From contig NZ_JAGPXE010000001.1 in the NCBI RefSeq assembly GCF_018070075.1, positions 434,001 to 498,000 of the forward strand: a stretch of 64,000 nt of DNA. The letters run 5' to 3'. The position numbers were made by a program, and so were the translations under genes. This DNA comes from Saccharopolyspora endophytica. GTDB taxonomy: Bacteria; Actinomycetota; Actinomycetes; Mycobacteriales; Pseudonocardiaceae. Shown here piece after piece: positions 35,710-45,315 of this stretch. The first letter of the stretch is position 1, and each line of letters begins with the position of its first letter. The notes under the pieces were generated by a model. The model ran no database searches, was not told where the DNA came from, and worked only from the letters and a program-made list of their open reading frames with translations.

Positions 35710-36644
35710 ACAAGACCCTCCGGATCGGCACCCGCGGAAGCGCGCTCGCGATGGCGCAGAGCACGTGGGTCGCCGAGCAGTTGGAGGCGGCCGGCTACCC
35801 GACCCAGCTGGTGGCCGTCGAGACGCCCGGTGACCAGTCGAGCGCCCCGATCGCCGAGATCGGCGTCGGCGTGTTCACCTCCGCGGTGCGCGAAGCGCTC
35901 GTCAACGACGAGGTCGACGTCGCCATCCACTCCTGCAAAGACCTGCCGACCGAACCGGACCCCCGGTTGTCGCTGGCCGCCGTCCCGGTCCGGGAGGACC
36001 CGAGGGACGCGCTGGTGGCACGGGACGGTCTGACGCTCGGCGAACTGCCCCCGGGGTCCGTTGTGGGCACCGGTTCGCCGCGCCGCGCCAGTCAGCTCCG
36101 GGCCGCAGGCCTGGGGCTGGAGGTGCGCGGCATCCGCGGCAATGTGGACACCCGAATGCGCAAGGTGACAGACGGCGAGCTGGACGCCGTCGTCCTCGCC
36201 CGCGCCGGGCTGGCCCGGGTGGGCCGGCTTTCGGTGATCACGGAAACGCTCGATCCACTGCAGATGCTGCCCGCGCCCGCTCAGGGCGCGCTCGCAGTGG
36301 AATGCCGCGTCGACGACGTGGACACAGAGCACTTGCTGCAGTCCGTTTTGGACGATCAGGCCAGCCGCGCCGCGGTTGCCGCCGAACGCGCAGTGCTGGC
36401 CCGGCTTGAAGCCGGCTGCCACGCGCCGGTCGGCGCGCTGGCCGAAGTGGTGGAGGACCTCGACGATGACGGGCGCGTGGCGCTGCGCCTGTCCCTTCGT
36501 GGAGTGGTAGCGACCGACGACGATGTTCTGGTCCGCGCTTCCGCCACTGGTGAGACGACCGCCGCAGAGCAGCTCGGCCTGGAACTGGCCGATGAGCTGC
36601 TCGAAGCCAGGGCCGCTTTGCTCAGCGGTCCCGGCAGTAGTTGA
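35706..36644 (+). CDS. hemC: Hydroxymethylbilane synthase (porphobilinogen deaminase)
   Basis: 312 aa. Polymerizes four porphobilinogens into hydroxymethylbilane. [20 protein letters not shown], catalytic Asp79 in [25 protein letters not shown], and cofactor-attaching Cys238 in [17 protein letters not shown] start at 35706 overlaps the hemA stop by 4 nt, with GGACGGTGAGGA upstream as ribosome binding site. HemD follows after 14 nt. Confidence 0.95.
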   Translation: MNKTLRIGTRGSALAMAQSTWVAEQLEAAGYPTQLVAVETPGDQSSAPIAEIGVGVFTSAVREALVNDEVDVAIHSCKDLPTEPDPRLSLAAVPVREDPRDALVARDGLTLGELPPGSVVGTGSPRRASQLRAAGLGLEVRGIRGNVDTRMRKVTDGELDAVVLARAGLARVGRLSVITETLDPLQMLPAPAQGALAVECRVDDVDTEHLLQSVLDDQASRAAVAAERAVLARLEAGCHAPVGALAEVVEDLDDDGRVALRLSLRGVVATDDDVLVRASATGETTAAEQLGLELADELLEARAALLSGPGSS

Positions 36645-36658
36645 TGGGGAGTGCCCTG

Positions 36659-38191
36659 ATGACCCGAGCACGTAAGACCCCCGGACGGATTGCTTTCGTG
36701 GGTTCCGGTCCCGGTGACGCGGGACTTCTCACCGTTCGGGGCCGGGATGTGATCGCCCGCGCTTCGCTGCTGGTGACCGACCCGGACGTACCCGCCGACA
36801 TCGTCGCGATGGCCGCCGAGGGGGCGGAAGTCCGCCCCGCCGTCGGCGACCCTTCCGACGTGGCCAAGGACCTGGTGAACGAGGCCGACACCGGGCGCAA
36901 CGTGGTGCGCCTGGTCGCCGGTGACCCGCTCACCGCAGACGCGGTTGTCCGCGAGACGCAGGAGGTCTCCAAGACCGAGGCCCCGTTCGACGTCATCCCC
37001 GGTGTTTCCGGCGGCAGCGCGGTTCCGGCCTACGCCGGCATCGCGCTGGGCGCGGTGCACACCGAGGTCGACGTCCGCGGCGACGCCGACTGGCCGGCGC
37101 TGGCCGGTGTGCCCGGCGCGCTGGTGCTGCACACCACGGGCAGCCACCTCGCCGAAGCCGCCTCGCGGCTGGTCGAGCACGGCCGTCCGGCGACCACCCC
37201 GGTCGCGGTGACCGCGTCCGGGACCACGGTGCAGCAGCGCACCATCGACACCACGCTGGCCTCGCTGGCCGCCGACGCCGGCGAGCTGCAGGGCCACCTG
37301 GTGGTGACGATCGGCGACATCGTCTCCGAGCGCGGCAAGCTGTCCTGGTGGGAGTCCCGAGCCCTGTACGGCTGGAAGATCCTGGTGCCGCGCACCAAGG
37401 AGCAGGCCGGCGTGTTGAGCGAGCGGTTGTGGTCGCACGGTGCGGTCTCGCACGAGGTGCCGACCATCTCCGTGGAGCCGCCGCGCAGCCCCGCTCAGAT
37501 GGAGCGCGCGGTCAAGGGCCTGGTCGACGGCCGCTACCAGTGGGTCGTGTTCACCTCGGCGAACGCGGTCCGCGCGGTGTGGGAGAAGTTCGCGGAGTTC
37601 GGCCTGGACGCCCGCGCGTTCTCCGGTGTGAAGATCGCCTGCGTCGGCGAGGCCACCGCGGAGAAGGTGCGCGCCTTCGGCATCATCCCGGAGCTGCTGC
37701 CCTCGGGCGACCAGTCGAGCGAGGGCTTGCTGCAGGAGTTCCCGCCGCACGACGACATACTGGACCCGGTTGACCGGGTGCTGCTGCCGCGCGCCGACAT
37801 CGCCACCGAGACGCTGTCGGCCGGGCTGCAGGAGCGCGGCTGGGAGGTCGACGACGTGACGGCCTACCGCACCGTCCGCGCCGCTCCGCCGCCCGCGGAG
37901 ACCCGCGAGATGATCAAGACCGGTGGTTTCGACGCCGTCTGCTTCACCTCGTCCTCCACGGTCCGCAACCTCGTCGGCATCGCTGGCAAGCCGCACGCCC
38001 GCACGCTCGTCGCCTGCATCGGCCCGAACACGGCCGAGACGGCGAAGGAGTTCGGCCTGCGGGTCGACGTCCAGCCCGAGGCCCCCCGGGTCGAGGAGCT
38101 GGTCGACGCCCTCGCGGCGCACGCGGCCCGCCTCCGCGCGGAAGGCGCGCTGCCGCCCCCGCGCAAGGCCAAGCGCGCCCGCCGGAGCTGA
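36659..38191 (+). CDS. hemD: Fused uroporphyrinogen-III methyltransferase-like / uroporphyrinogen-III synthase
   Basis: 510 aa fusion typical of actinobacteria. The N-terminal tetrapyrrole-methylase domain (about 1-245) has IAFVGSGPGDAGLLTVRGRD and RLVAGDPLTADAV, the latter divergent from the usual GGDP loop. The C-terminal HemD domain (about 250-500) has ILVPRTKEQAGVLSERLWSH, VVFTSANAVRAVWEKFAEFG, IACVGEATAEKVRAFGI and FDAVCFTSSSTVRNLVGIAG. It cyclizes hydroxymethylbilane to uroporphyrinogen III; SAM methylation by the N-terminal part (towards sirohaem) is expected but unproven. ATG 36659 with GGGGAG 7 nt upstream. A strong hairpin follows. Confidence 0.93.
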   Translation: MTRARKTPGRIAFVGSGPGDAGLLTVRGRDVIARASLLVTDPDVPADIVAMAAEGAEVRPAVGDPSDVAKDLVNEADTGRNVVRLVAGDPLTADAVVRETQEVSKTEAPFDVIPGVSGGSAVPAYAGIALGAVHTEVDVRGDADWPALAGVPGALVLHTTGSHLAEAASRLVEHGRPATTPVAVTASGTTVQQRTIDTTLASLAADAGELQGHLVVTIGDIVSERGKLSWWESRALYGWKILVPRTKEQAGVLSERLWSHGAVSHEVPTISVEPPRSPAQMERAVKGLVDGRYQWVVFTSANAVRAVWEKFAEFGLDARAFSGVKIACVGEATAEKVRAFGIIPELLPSGDQSSEGLLQEFPPHDDILDPVDRVLLPRADIATETLSAGLQERGWEVDDVTAYRTVRAAPPPAETREMIKTGGFDAVCFTSSSTVRNLVGIAGKPHARTLVACIGPNTAETAKEFGLRVDVQPEAPRVEELVDALAAHAARLRAEGALPPPRKAKRARRS

Positions 38192-38222
38192 TCCGGCGCG
38201 GCGACGAGAGCCGATCGAGACC

Positions 38223-38262
38223 CCGAAGGGCGCCCAGGACACAACGTCCGGGCGCCCTTCGG
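38223..38262 (+). terminator. Terminator hairpin after hemD
   Basis: CCGAAGGGCGCCC (38223-38235) pairs perfectly over 13 bp with GGGCGCCCTTCGG (38250-38262); 14-nt loop; no T-tract. Confidence 0.85.
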
Positions 38263-38410
38263 CGTCTCACCGCCGACCTGCACCGCTGCTCCGATGACCG
38301 CCTCGGGTTGAGGGGGCGATCACGGTCGGGTGAGGCCTCCGGAGTCCGAATTTCCGGAGTGGTTACGCTCGGGGAGTCACCCCGCCTAGTCAGCTTGGGG
38401 AGCCGCTGTT

Positions 38411-39394
38411 ATGTATCCGACGAGCCGTCCCCGTCGACTCCGCCGCAACCCGGCGGTGCGTCGGCTGGTTTCCGAGACCTCCGTGGAGCCGCGGCACCTG
38501 GTGCTGCCGATGTTCGTCCGCGAAGGCGCCTCCGAGCCGGTGCCGATCACGTCGATGCCCGGGGTCGTGCAGCACACCCGCGACTCGCTGAAGAAGGCCG
38601 CTGCCGAGGCGGTCAGCGCGGGCGTCGGTGGGCTGATGCTCTTCGGCGTGCCGGAGGAGCACGACGCCGACGGGTCCGGCGCGGTCGATCCCGACGGGAT
38701 CCTCAACGTCGCGCTGCGCGACCTGCGCTCCGAGGTCGGCGACAGCACGGTGCTGATGGCCGACCTGTGCCTGGACGAGTTCACCGATCACGGCCACTGC
38801 GGCGTGCTGGACGAGGACGGCAACGTCGACAACGACCGCACGCTGCAGATCTACGGTGAGATGGCCGTGGTGCAGGCGCAGTCCGGCGCCCACATGGTCG
38901 GGCCCAGCGGCATGATGGACGGTCAGGTCGGCGTGATCCGGGATTCGCTGGACGCCACCGGCTTCGACGACGTGTCGATCATGGCCTACTCCGCGAAGTA
39001 CGCCTCGGCGTTCTTCGGCCCGTTCCGCGAGGCCGTCGACTCCCAGCTCAAGGGCGACCGCAAGACCTACCAGCAGGACCCGGCCAACGGCCGCGAAGCC
39101 CTGCGCGAAGCGGACCTGGACCTGGCCGAGGGCGCGGACATGGTGATGGTCAAGCCGGCCATGTCCTACCTGGACGTGCTGCGCGACATCGCAGGCGTGG
39201 CCGATGTCCCGGTCGCCGCCTACCAGGTGTCCGGCGAGTACGCGATGGTCGAGGCGGCGGTGGCCAACGGCTGGCTCGAACGCCGGCGCACCGTTCTCGA
39301 GACGCTGACCTCGATCCGCCGCGCGGGAGCGGACGTCGTGCTCACCTACTGGGCCACCGAAGCCGCGCAGTGGTTGCAGGACGCGCGCGCATGA
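38411..39394 (+). CDS. hemB: Delta-aminolevulinic acid dehydratase (porphobilinogen synthase)
   Basis: 327 aa. Condenses two 5-aminolevulinates into porphobilinogen. Schiff-base Lys248 in [14 protein letters not shown] and assisting Lys196 in [14 protein letters not shown]. The metal site reads [15 protein letters not shown] (Cys120, Asp122, Cys130): the middle Cys of the E. coli-type three-Cys zinc site is Asp. ATG 38411 with CTTGGGGAGCC about 15 nt upstream. Separated from hemD by a terminator, so it has its own promoter. The stop overlaps the next gene (ATGA). Confidence 0.95.
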   Translation: MYPTSRPRRLRRNPAVRRLVSETSVEPRHLVLPMFVREGASEPVPITSMPGVVQHTRDSLKKAAAEAVSAGVGGLMLFGVPEEHDADGSGAVDPDGILNVALRDLRSEVGDSTVLMADLCLDEFTDHGHCGVLDEDGNVDNDRTLQIYGEMAVVQAQSGAHMVGPSGMMDGQVGVIRDSLDATGFDDVSIMAYSAKYASAFFGPFREAVDSQLKGDRKTYQQDPANGREALREADLDLAEGADMVMVKPAMSYLDVLRDIAGVADVPVAAYQVSGEYAMVEAAVANGWLERRRTVLETLTSIRRAGADVVLTYWATEAAQWLQDARA

Positions 39395-39966
39395 CCGACT
39401 TGGAGCAGCGGGTGGACGCCTTCGGCCGACCGGTTCCGCCGCCGGAACCCCCGCAGCCGCCGCAGGCGCTGCAGATCGCGCGGTGGCTGTGGGTCGGCGC
39501 CGTCCTGGTCGGCGTGGTGCAGGCGTTCGTCCAGCTCCTCGACCGGCAGCGGCTGATCGGCGAGCTGCGCCAGCTGCAGCCCGAGATGACCCAGACCGAC
39601 CTGGACGCCGCCGCGAACAGCGGCATCATGTTCACCTTCATGTTCAAGGCGTTGACCTTGATGGTGTACCTGCTGCTGTGCAAGCGGATGCTGGAAGGGC
39701 GCAACTGGGGCCGGATCACGCTCACGGTGTTCGGCGGTTTCGGCGTGTTCAACGCCGTGATCACCGTCCTGACCGTGTCGCTGGTCGGCCCGGAGCTGAT
39801 CAAGCAGCTGACCGGGATGACCGTGAGCGTCGTCGACGTGGTGTTCGCGGTGCTGGTGGCCGCGGTCGAGGTCGCGGCGATCGTGTTCATGTACCGGCCC
39901 GAGGCCAACCGGTTCTTCCGCGAGTCCCGGGGTTTGAGTCCGCAACCACCTCGTGACGTGTGGTGA
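39391..39966 (+). CDS. Four-TM membrane protein, member 1 of tandem family (Rv0513-like)
   Basis: 191 aa. A Pro-rich cytoplasmic N-terminus ([16 protein letters not shown]) then four hydrophobic segments: [77 protein letters not shown]. The loop [16 protein letters not shown] between segments 2 and 3 recurs in the next three genes. Function unknown. ATG 39391 overlaps the hemB stop, so it is translated with hemB. Confidence 0.8.
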   Translation: MTDLEQRVDAFGRPVPPPEPPQPPQALQIARWLWVGAVLVGVVQAFVQLLDRQRLIGELRQLQPEMTQTDLDAAANSGIMFTFMFKALTLMVYLLLCKRMLEGRNWGRITLTVFGGFGVFNAVITVLTVSLVGPELIKQLTGMTVSVVDVVFAVLVAAVEVAAIVFMYRPEANRFFRESRGLSPQPPRDVW

Positions 39967-39997
39967 CGGTCCGGTGGACACGGCCCCGGCCCGTTCC

Positions 39998-40003
39998 TAG
40001 GCT
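39998..40003 (+). promoter_or_regulatory. -10 box, probable leaderless promoter
   Basis: TAGGCT, six bases, then GTG 40010; no Shine-Dalgarno. Confidence 0.45.
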
Positions 40004-40009
40004 GGCCTG

Positions 40010-40537
40010 GTGACGCCGCCAGACGCAGTCAACCCGTACGGCGCCGCCCCGCCGCCACCGCCGGAGCGGTCGCCGGGGTCGCAGCGCCCGCGCACGATCG
40101 ACAACGCGTTCTGGGCGGGGATCGCCAGCCCGGTCGTCGGGTTCGTGATGTTCGCGCTGGCGTTCGCCACGATCAGCGACGCCGAGCTGCAGATGGTCCT
40201 CGGCCAGGCGGGAGCGACCGGTCAGCCGGCGCTCAGCCTCGACCAGGCCCGTGCGCTGTTCCAGGTCACGATCGCGATCGCCGTGGTGTTCTGCCTGGTC
40301 CTGGCCGGGTTGTGGATCATGTTCCTGATCTTCATGCGCAACGGCCGCAACTGGGCGCGCATCGTGATCACCGTGGTCGGCGCGCTGTGGTTCCTGCTGA
40401 CGATCCCCACCGTCATCGGCGGCGCGGCCGGCGGGATCGGCACGGCCCTCGTCGCCGTCCTCCAGCTCGCGACGATCGCCGCCACCATCGTCTACGCCTA
40501 CCTGGCTCCCTCGAACCAGTACCTCCAGCCCCGCTGA
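40010..40537 (+). CDS. Four-TM membrane protein, member 2 of tandem family
   Basis: 175 aa. N-terminal Pro-rich tail NPYGAAPPPPPERSPGS, then TM segments around DNAFWAGIASPVVGFVMFAL, TIAIAVVFCLVLAGLWIMFL, IVITVVGALWFLLTIPTVIG, ALVAVLQLATIAATIVYAYL. Carries the family loop MRNGRNWARIVITVVGAL. GTG 40010 six bases after TAGGCT. Unknown function; same layout as the neighbours at 39391 and 40649. Confidence 0.78.
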   Translation: MTPPDAVNPYGAAPPPPPERSPGSQRPRTIDNAFWAGIASPVVGFVMFALAFATISDAELQMVLGQAGATGQPALSLDQARALFQVTIAIAVVFCLVLAGLWIMFLIFMRNGRNWARIVITVVGALWFLLTIPTVIGGAAGGIGTALVAVLQLATIAATIVYAYLAPSNQYLQPR

Positions 40538-40636
40538 CCCACCCGGTTGCTCCGCTCGCCGGAGCGGGGTGGTGATGTGAACGTCCTCTTCGCGGTACTT
40601 GACCTGAACCGGTGGACAGGGGTATCGGCTGGTTTC

Positions 40637-40642
40637 TAGGGT
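40637..40642 (+). promoter_or_regulatory. -10 box, probable leaderless promoter
   Basis: TAGGGT, six bases, then GTG 40649; no Shine-Dalgarno. Confidence 0.45.
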
Positions 40643-40648
40643 TCGTGC

Positions 40649-41305
40649 GTGAACTTCCCGCAGAATCCTTGGCAGCAGGGTGGATACCCGCAGTCGGAGA
40701 CTCCTTCCGGCGGTTTTCCGCAGCAGCAGCCCGGCGGATACCAGCCCTACTCGCAGAACCCCTTCAGCGCGCCGCCGGTGCCCGTCCACGAGATGGCCGT
40801 GCCGCAACGGCCCGCGACGGTCGAGACCGCGTTCTGGATCGCCGTGGTGCTCCCGCTGCTGGTGACCGTGCTCAACGTGGTCAGCTACCTGGTGCTGCAG
40901 GGCTGGGTGCAGGACTCGATCGGCGGGAGCGCGGACGACGTCACCGCGGAGATGACGTCCGCGGTCAACGGCGTGATGATGGTCTTCTTCGTCTTCCTGA
41001 CGATCTTCTACCTGATCCTGACCGGCCTGTGGATCACCTTCGGCTTCAAGCTGCGGGCAGGCCGCAACTGGGCGCGGGTCACCCTGACGATCTTCGCCGC
41101 GTTCTGGGCGATGTCGAGCATCGGCACCCTGGCCTCCGGCGGCATGGCGACCGGTCTGAGCGAGTCCGAGGCGCTGCCCGGCGGCTACTACGCGCTGAGC
41201 TACGTGCAGGGCGGGCTGGGCGTGGTCGGCACGGTCGCCTTCGTGGTGCTGGTCTTCACGGCGAAGTCCAACGCCTACTTCGACGCGTCGAACCGACGGT
41301 ACTGA
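40649..41305 (+). CDS. Four-TM membrane protein, member 3 of tandem family
   Basis: 218 aa. Gln/Pro/Gly-rich N-terminus (NPWQQGGYPQSETPSGGF), then TM segments AFWIAVVLPLLVTVLNVVSY, MMVFFVFLTIFYLILTGLWI, LTIFAAFWAMSSIGTLASGG and LGVVGTVAFVVLVFTA. Shares the loop KLRAGRNWARVTLTIFAAFW with the genes on either side. GTG 40649 follows a TAGGGT box. Its TGA overlaps the next ATG by one base. Confidence 0.78.
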   Translation: MNFPQNPWQQGGYPQSETPSGGFPQQQPGGYQPYSQNPFSAPPVPVHEMAVPQRPATVETAFWIAVVLPLLVTVLNVVSYLVLQGWVQDSIGGSADDVTAEMTSAVNGVMMVFFVFLTIFYLILTGLWITFGFKLRAGRNWARVTLTIFAAFWAMSSIGTLASGGMATGLSESEALPGGYYALSYVQGGLGVVGTVAFVVLVFTAKSNAYFDASNRRY

Positions 41306-41664
41306 TGGCGCCGCCGAAACCGCTGCGCATCGCGGTCGTCCTGTGGTGGGTCGTGGCCCTGCTGCTCCTGCTGGAGACCGGGCTGGCCTGGTTCGATCCC
41401 GCCGTCCAAGGCCGGTTGCTGCTGGTCAACACCGTCGTCGGGGTCGTCATGGCGGTGATCTACCTGGCGCTGGGCGCGCTGGTGTTCCGCCGCCAGGGGT
41501 GGGCGCGGTTCGTGCTCACCGCGTTCGCCGCCGTGCACGCGGTGCTGATGGTCGTTTCGGGTGCAGGTTTCGGAATCCCCGTCCTGCTCCTTGTGCTCGG
41601 CCTCGCCGGAACCGTATTGATGTGGGCGCAGCAGAGCTCCGACTTCCTGACGGGTGAGCGATGA
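41305..41664 (+). CDS. Four-TM membrane protein, member 4 of tandem family (no Pro-rich tail)
   Basis: 119 aa: LRIAVVLWWVVALLLLLETG, LLLVNTVVGVVMAVIYLALG, FVLTAFAAVHAVLMVVSGAG, FGIPVLLLVLGLAGTVLMWA. The loop FRRQGWARFVLTAFAA is a diverged form of the GRNWAR motif. It lacks the N-terminal disordered tail of members 1-3. ATG 41305 shares one base with the previous stop and its own stop overlaps the DUF3093 start (ATGA), so members 3, 4 and the next gene form one unit. Confidence 0.75.
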   Translation: MAPPKPLRIAVVLWWVVALLLLLETGLAWFDPAVQGRLLLVNTVVGVVMAVIYLALGALVFRRQGWARFVLTAFAAVHAVLMVVSGAGFGIPVLLLVLGLAGTVLMWAQQSSDFLTGER

Positions 41665-42110
41665 GCGATCCGGTGGTGTACTCCGAACGCGGCAGCAGCT
41701 GGTGGCCCGTGCTGTGGGGCCCGGCCTTCGCGCTGCTGGGGCTTCTCGCCGAGCAGCTGACGCTCGGCCCGCAGCACGTCGCGATGTGGATCCTGGTCGG
41801 CCTCGCGCTCGCCGTCTGCGCCGTCATCTGGGTCTACGGCAGGCGGCGGCTGCTCGCGGTGCGCCTGACCACGTCCGAACTGGTGCTCGGCAGGGAGACC
41901 CTCGCCGTCGAGACGATCGCCGAGGTCAGCGACGTGGGAGCGCCCGTCGGGGCGCGCGTGCTGGGCGGCAGCTGGACCGTCCCGAAGGGCACCGGCGAGA
42001 TCCCGCTGCGGCTGACCGACGACACCGTGGTGCTGGCCTGGGCCAAGGACCACGAGGAGCTGTCGGCCGAACTCGCGAAGCTCGTCGAGAAGCGCTCGTC
42101 GGAGCTCTAG
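41661..42110 (+). CDS. DUF3093-like membrane protein
   Basis: 149 aa. Two TM segments (WWPVLWGPAFALLGLLAEQL, VAMWILVGLALAVCAVIWVY) followed by a C-terminal beta-rich domain with LRLTTSELVLGRETLAVETI and GSWTVPKGTGEIPLRLTDDT. Resembles the actinobacterial DUF3093 family (PH-like domain behind two TM helices); function unknown. ATG 41661 overlaps the previous stop. A hairpin at 42121-42160 closes the operon. Confidence 0.72.
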   Translation: MSDPVVYSERGSSWWPVLWGPAFALLGLLAEQLTLGPQHVAMWILVGLALAVCAVIWVYGRRRLLAVRLTTSELVLGRETLAVETIAEVSDVGAPVGARVLGGSWTVPKGTGEIPLRLTDDTVVLAWAKDHEELSAELAKLVEKRSSEL

Positions 42111-42120
42111 GCAGCAAAGT

Positions 42121-42160
42121 GCCCCGGGCGGCATGCGCGAAGCAGAGGCGGACCCGGGGC
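42121..42160 (+). terminator. Hairpin after the DUF3093-like gene
   Basis: GCCCCGGG (42121-42128) pairs with CCCGGGGC (42153-42160), 24-nt loop. Confidence 0.5.
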
Positions 42161-42211
42161 CTACGCCGTCCACTCTAGCACGAGATCCACAGCGGTCGAA
42201 AGGAAAACCCC

Positions 42212-42847
42212 ATGACCAGGGACGACGTCGAGCTCCCCGGTTGGGTGCGGGAGCTCCTGTCGGAATCGCGCTTCGACCGCTACCTCAAGAAGGCCGGGGG
42301 CGACGTCGACGTCGCGGTCCGGCTCTACGACTGGAACGTGCAGGTCTCGGCGGCCTTCTACGGCCCGCTGCACTGGCTGGAGGTGTCCCTGCGCAACGCC
42401 CTGCACCACCGGCTGCGGGAGCGCTTCGGCCGGGACGACTGGTGGAAGGCGGCGCAGCTGGCCGACAACGCCAAGTTCAAGATCGGCCGCGCTCGCCGCA
42501 AGATCGAACGCCGGGCCGAGCACACCCCCGATGACGTGGTCGCCGAGCTGACCTTCGGGTTCTGGGTCTCGCTGCTCAGCCGCACCCACGACCGGCAGAT
42601 CTGGGTCCCCGCGGCGCATCGCGCGTTCCCCCACTACACGGGACCGCGCAACGCGCTGCACCACGACTTCATGGGCATGCTCGACTTTCGCAACCGCGTC
42701 ATGCACCACGAGCCGATCTTCTACCTCGACCTGCCCGAGTACCACGAGCGCATCTACCGGCTGCTCGGTCACCTCTCCCACGACGCGGCCCGGCACGCCG
42801 AGCGCACCGACCGGATCAGCGCGGTCCTCGACGCCCGCGACGTGTGA
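42212..42847 (+). CDS. Abi-family (Abi_2-like) HEPN protein
   Basis: 211 aa helical protein resembling abortive-infection AbiD/F proteins: FYGPLHWLEVSLRNALHHRL at 50-69, ELTFGFWVSLLSR at 112-124, and LDFRNRVMHHEPIFYLDLP from 158. RNRVMH (160-165) is the R-x4-H motif of HEPN ribonucleases, and RNALHH (61-66) is a second R-x4-H. Abi proteins of this type are standalone toxins or phage-defence RNases. ATG 42212 with AAAGGA about 10 nt upstream. It sits between membrane-protein genes and hemL; no antitoxin gene is adjacent. RNase activity is inference. Confidence 0.75.
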   Translation: MTRDDVELPGWVRELLSESRFDRYLKKAGGDVDVAVRLYDWNVQVSAAFYGPLHWLEVSLRNALHHRLRERFGRDDWWKAAQLADNAKFKIGRARRKIERRAEHTPDDVVAELTFGFWVSLLSRTHDRQIWVPAAHRAFPHYTGPRNALHHDFMGMLDFRNRVMHHEPIFYLDLPEYHERIYRLLGHLSHDAARHAERTDRISAVLDARDV

Positions 42848-42860
42848 GACGCTGTCCGCC

Positions 42861-43193
42861 GTGACGACTGCCGAACCGTGGCCCGCGAGCGGGCCGAAGC
42901 TCGACGGCGACGCCGAACCGGTGCGCGCGGGTGGCCGGCTGAACCAGCCGTGGCGCGCGGCCGTGGCCGGCCTCGAACTGGTCGCCGCGGTAGCGCTGGT
43001 GCTGCTCGCGTGGTGGGCGTGGCACCGCGGCGTGGTGACCATCTACCTGCCCGGACCGCGAGGCGCCGTGGACGTGGTGACCCGCTCCATCGGCAGCTGG
43101 CTCTCGGGCGCCGTCATCGCCGCCACCTTCGCCGGGCTGCTGCTCATCGACGCCCTCCGCCAGATCGGCCTCGCCATCCGAGCGGGTGACTAG
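42861..43193 (+). CDS. Small two-TM membrane protein (Rv0514-like position)
   Basis: 110 aa. A 30-residue polar N-terminus, then [20 protein letters not shown] and [19 protein letters not shown] as membrane segments with an outer loop [20 protein letters not shown]. Function unknown. GTG 42861, 13 nt after the Abi-like gene, so co-transcription is likely. Confidence 0.68.
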   Translation: MTTAEPWPASGPKLDGDAEPVRAGGRLNQPWRAAVAGLELVAAVALVLLAWWAWHRGVVTIYLPGPRGAVDVVTRSIGSWLSGAVIAATFAGLLLIDALRQIGLAIRAGD

Positions 43194-43324
43194 CCCTCTG
43201 CTGCCGGGGAGCCGCTGCTCCACGTGCGGGTGCTGAGCCCGCACCGCCACGCGCGGTGACCGCTGGACGTTCCTCGAAACGGTGTGCGCCCGGCCACAGC
43301 GCGGGGAGTGTCAAACTGGGGGGC

Positions 43325-44674
43325 GTGACAGCTTCTGCGAACTCCGCTTCGACCCGGCACGACGATCCGGCTCCGCAGTCGCGGCAGCTGTTCGAGCGTG
43401 CGCAGGCGGTGACGCCCGGCGGCGTCAACTCCCCGGTCCGCGCCTTCCAGTCCGTCGGCGGCACGCCGCGGTTCATGGTGCGCGGCGAGGGCGCCTACCT
43501 CTGGGACGCCGACGACAACCGCTACGTCGACCTGGTGTCGTCCTGGGGCCCGATGATCAACGGGCACGCCCACCCCGACGTCGTCGCCGCGGTGCGGGAC
43601 ACGGCCGTGCACGGCACGTCCTTCGGCACCCCCGGCACCGGTGAGATCGACCTGGCGCAGGAGATCATCGACCGCGTCGAGCCCGTCGAGCAGGTCCGCC
43701 TGGTCAACTCCGGGACCGAGGCGACGATGAGCGCCGTGCGGCTCGCCCGCGCCTTCACCGGCAAGCAGAAGATCGTCAAGTTCGCCGGCTGCTACCACGG
43801 TCACGTGGACGCGCTGCTGGCCAGCGCCGGTTCGGGCGTCGCCACGCTCGGCCTGCCGACCTCGCCGGGCGTCACCGGCGCGCAGGCCGCCGACACGCTC
43901 GTGCTGCCCTACAACGACCTCGAAGCCGTGCGGCAGGTCTTCGCCGAGCAGGGCGACGAGATCGCCTGCGTGATCACCGAGGCCGCCGCCGGCAACATGG
44001 GCACGGTCGCGCCGCTGCCCGGCTTCAACGCCGGACTCAAGGAGCTGACCAGCGCTAACGGCGCACTGCTCATCATGGACGAGGTGATGACCGGCTTCCG
44101 CGTCTCCGCCGCCGGCTGGTTCGGCATCGACGGCGTCGCCGGCGACCTCTACACCTTCGGCAAGGTCATGTCCGGTGGACTGCCCGCCGCCGCCTTCGGC
44201 GGTCGCGCCGACGTCATGTCGCGCCTCGCGCCGACCGGCCCCGTCTACCAGGCGGGCACGCTCGCCGGGAACCCGATCGCCGTCGCCTCCGGCCTGGCGA
44301 ACCTCCGCGCCGCCGACGCCTCGGTCTACGCGGCCCTGGACCGCAACGCCGACCGGCTCCGCGAGCTCATCGGGTCCGCGCTGAACGCCGAAGGCGTGGT
44401 CCACCAGATCGCCTCGGCGGGCAACATGCTCAGCATCTTCTTCAGCGAGAACCCGGTGCACGACTACGAGCAGGCCCAGGCCCAGCAGACCTGGCGCTTC
44501 CCCGCCTTCTTCCACGAGCTGCTCGCGCGCGGCATCTACCCGCCGCCGAGCGCCTTCGAGACCTGGTTCGTCAACGCCGCCATGGACGACGCCGCGTTCG
44601 AGCAGATCGCCGACGCCCTGCCGCACGCCGCGCGCGCGGCCGCCGCCGCGACCGCCCCGGAGGCGTCGAAATGA
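43325..44674 (+). CDS. hemL: Glutamate-1-semialdehyde 2,1-aminomutase
   Basis: 449 aa PLP enzyme making 5-aminolevulinate from HemA's product. [67 protein letters not shown], and PLP Lys280 in [21 protein letters not shown] 43325 is seven bases after CAAACT, possibly leaderless. The stop overlaps the phosphatase-like gene start. Placement before the cytochrome c assembly genes matches Rv0524-Rv0529. Confidence 0.95.
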   Translation: MTASANSASTRHDDPAPQSRQLFERAQAVTPGGVNSPVRAFQSVGGTPRFMVRGEGAYLWDADDNRYVDLVSSWGPMINGHAHPDVVAAVRDTAVHGTSFGTPGTGEIDLAQEIIDRVEPVEQVRLVNSGTEATMSAVRLARAFTGKQKIVKFAGCYHGHVDALLASAGSGVATLGLPTSPGVTGAQAADTLVLPYNDLEAVRQVFAEQGDEIACVITEAAAGNMGTVAPLPGFNAGLKELTSANGALLIMDEVMTGFRVSAAGWFGIDGVAGDLYTFGKVMSGGLPAAAFGGRADVMSRLAPTGPVYQAGTLAGNPIAVASGLANLRAADASVYAALDRNADRLRELIGSALNAEGVVHQIASAGNMLSIFFSENPVHDYEQAQAQQTWRFPAFFHELLARGIYPPPSAFETWFVNAAMDDAAFEQIADALPHAARAAAAATAPEASK

Positions 44675-45315
44675 CCGAACCCCAGGCTGAGAAGACCCTC
44701 GTGCACTTCCTCCGCCACGGCGAGGTGCACAACCCGGAGGGCATCCTCTACGGCCGGCTCCCCGGCTACCGGCTGTCCGACAAGGGCGAGCAGCAGGCCA
44801 AGCTCGTCGCGGAGTTCCTCTCCGGCCACGACATCGCCCGCGTGATCTCCTCGCCGCTGCAGCGCGCCCAGGAGACCGCCCGCCCGCTGGGCGCGATGTT
44901 CCAGGTCGACGTGGCCACCGACGACCGGCTCATCGAAGCCGACAACCGCTTCGAAGGCCTCAAGGTCTCCGTCGGCGACGGCGCGCTGCGCTCACCCCGG
45001 CACTGGCCGAAGCTGTGGAACCCGTTCGCGCCCTCCTGGGGCGAGCCCTACCTGGAGATCGCCCACCGGATGCTCGGCGCCGCGCACCGCGCGCGTGCCG
45101 CGGCGGCCGGTCGGGAAGCGGTGTGCGTCTCGCACCAGCTGCCGATCTGGACGCTGCGCCGCTACGTCGAGGGCAAGCCGATGTGGCACGACCCCCGCCG
45201 CAGGGAGTGCTCGCTGGCGTCGGTGACGACGCTGGTGTTCCGCGGCGAACAGCTGGTGCGGGTGGCCTACGTCGAGCCCGCAGGTGGCACCGATCCGAGA
45301 GTGACGGGCGCATGA
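44671..45315 (+). CDS. Histidine phosphatase family protein (Rv0525-like)
   Basis: 214 aa RHG-motif phosphatase: [20 protein letters not shown] with the catalytic His, [29 protein letters not shown], and the second His in [15 protein letters not shown]. The substrate is unknown; it is not a glycolytic mutase by its length and loops. ATG 44671 overlaps the hemL stop and its own stop overlaps the ResA-like start (ATGA), so the whole set is one coupled operon. Confidence 0.85.
   Translation: MTEPQAEKTLVHFLRHGEVHNPEGILYGRLPGYRLSDKGEQQAKLVAEFLSGHDIARVISSPLQRAQETARPLGAMFQVDVATDDRLIEADNRFEGLKVSVGDGALRSPRHWPKLWNPFAPSWGEPYLEIAHRMLGAAHRARAAAAGREAVCVSHQLPIWTLRRYVEGKPMWHDPRRRECSLASVTTLVFRGEQLVRVAYVEPAGGTDPRVTGA

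Noticed and set aside
40612-41664. 350-codon open frame spanning two membrane-protein genes
   Set aside because: Only its last 119 codons, from ATG 41305, look coding; the upstream part is out of frame with the gene at 40649.
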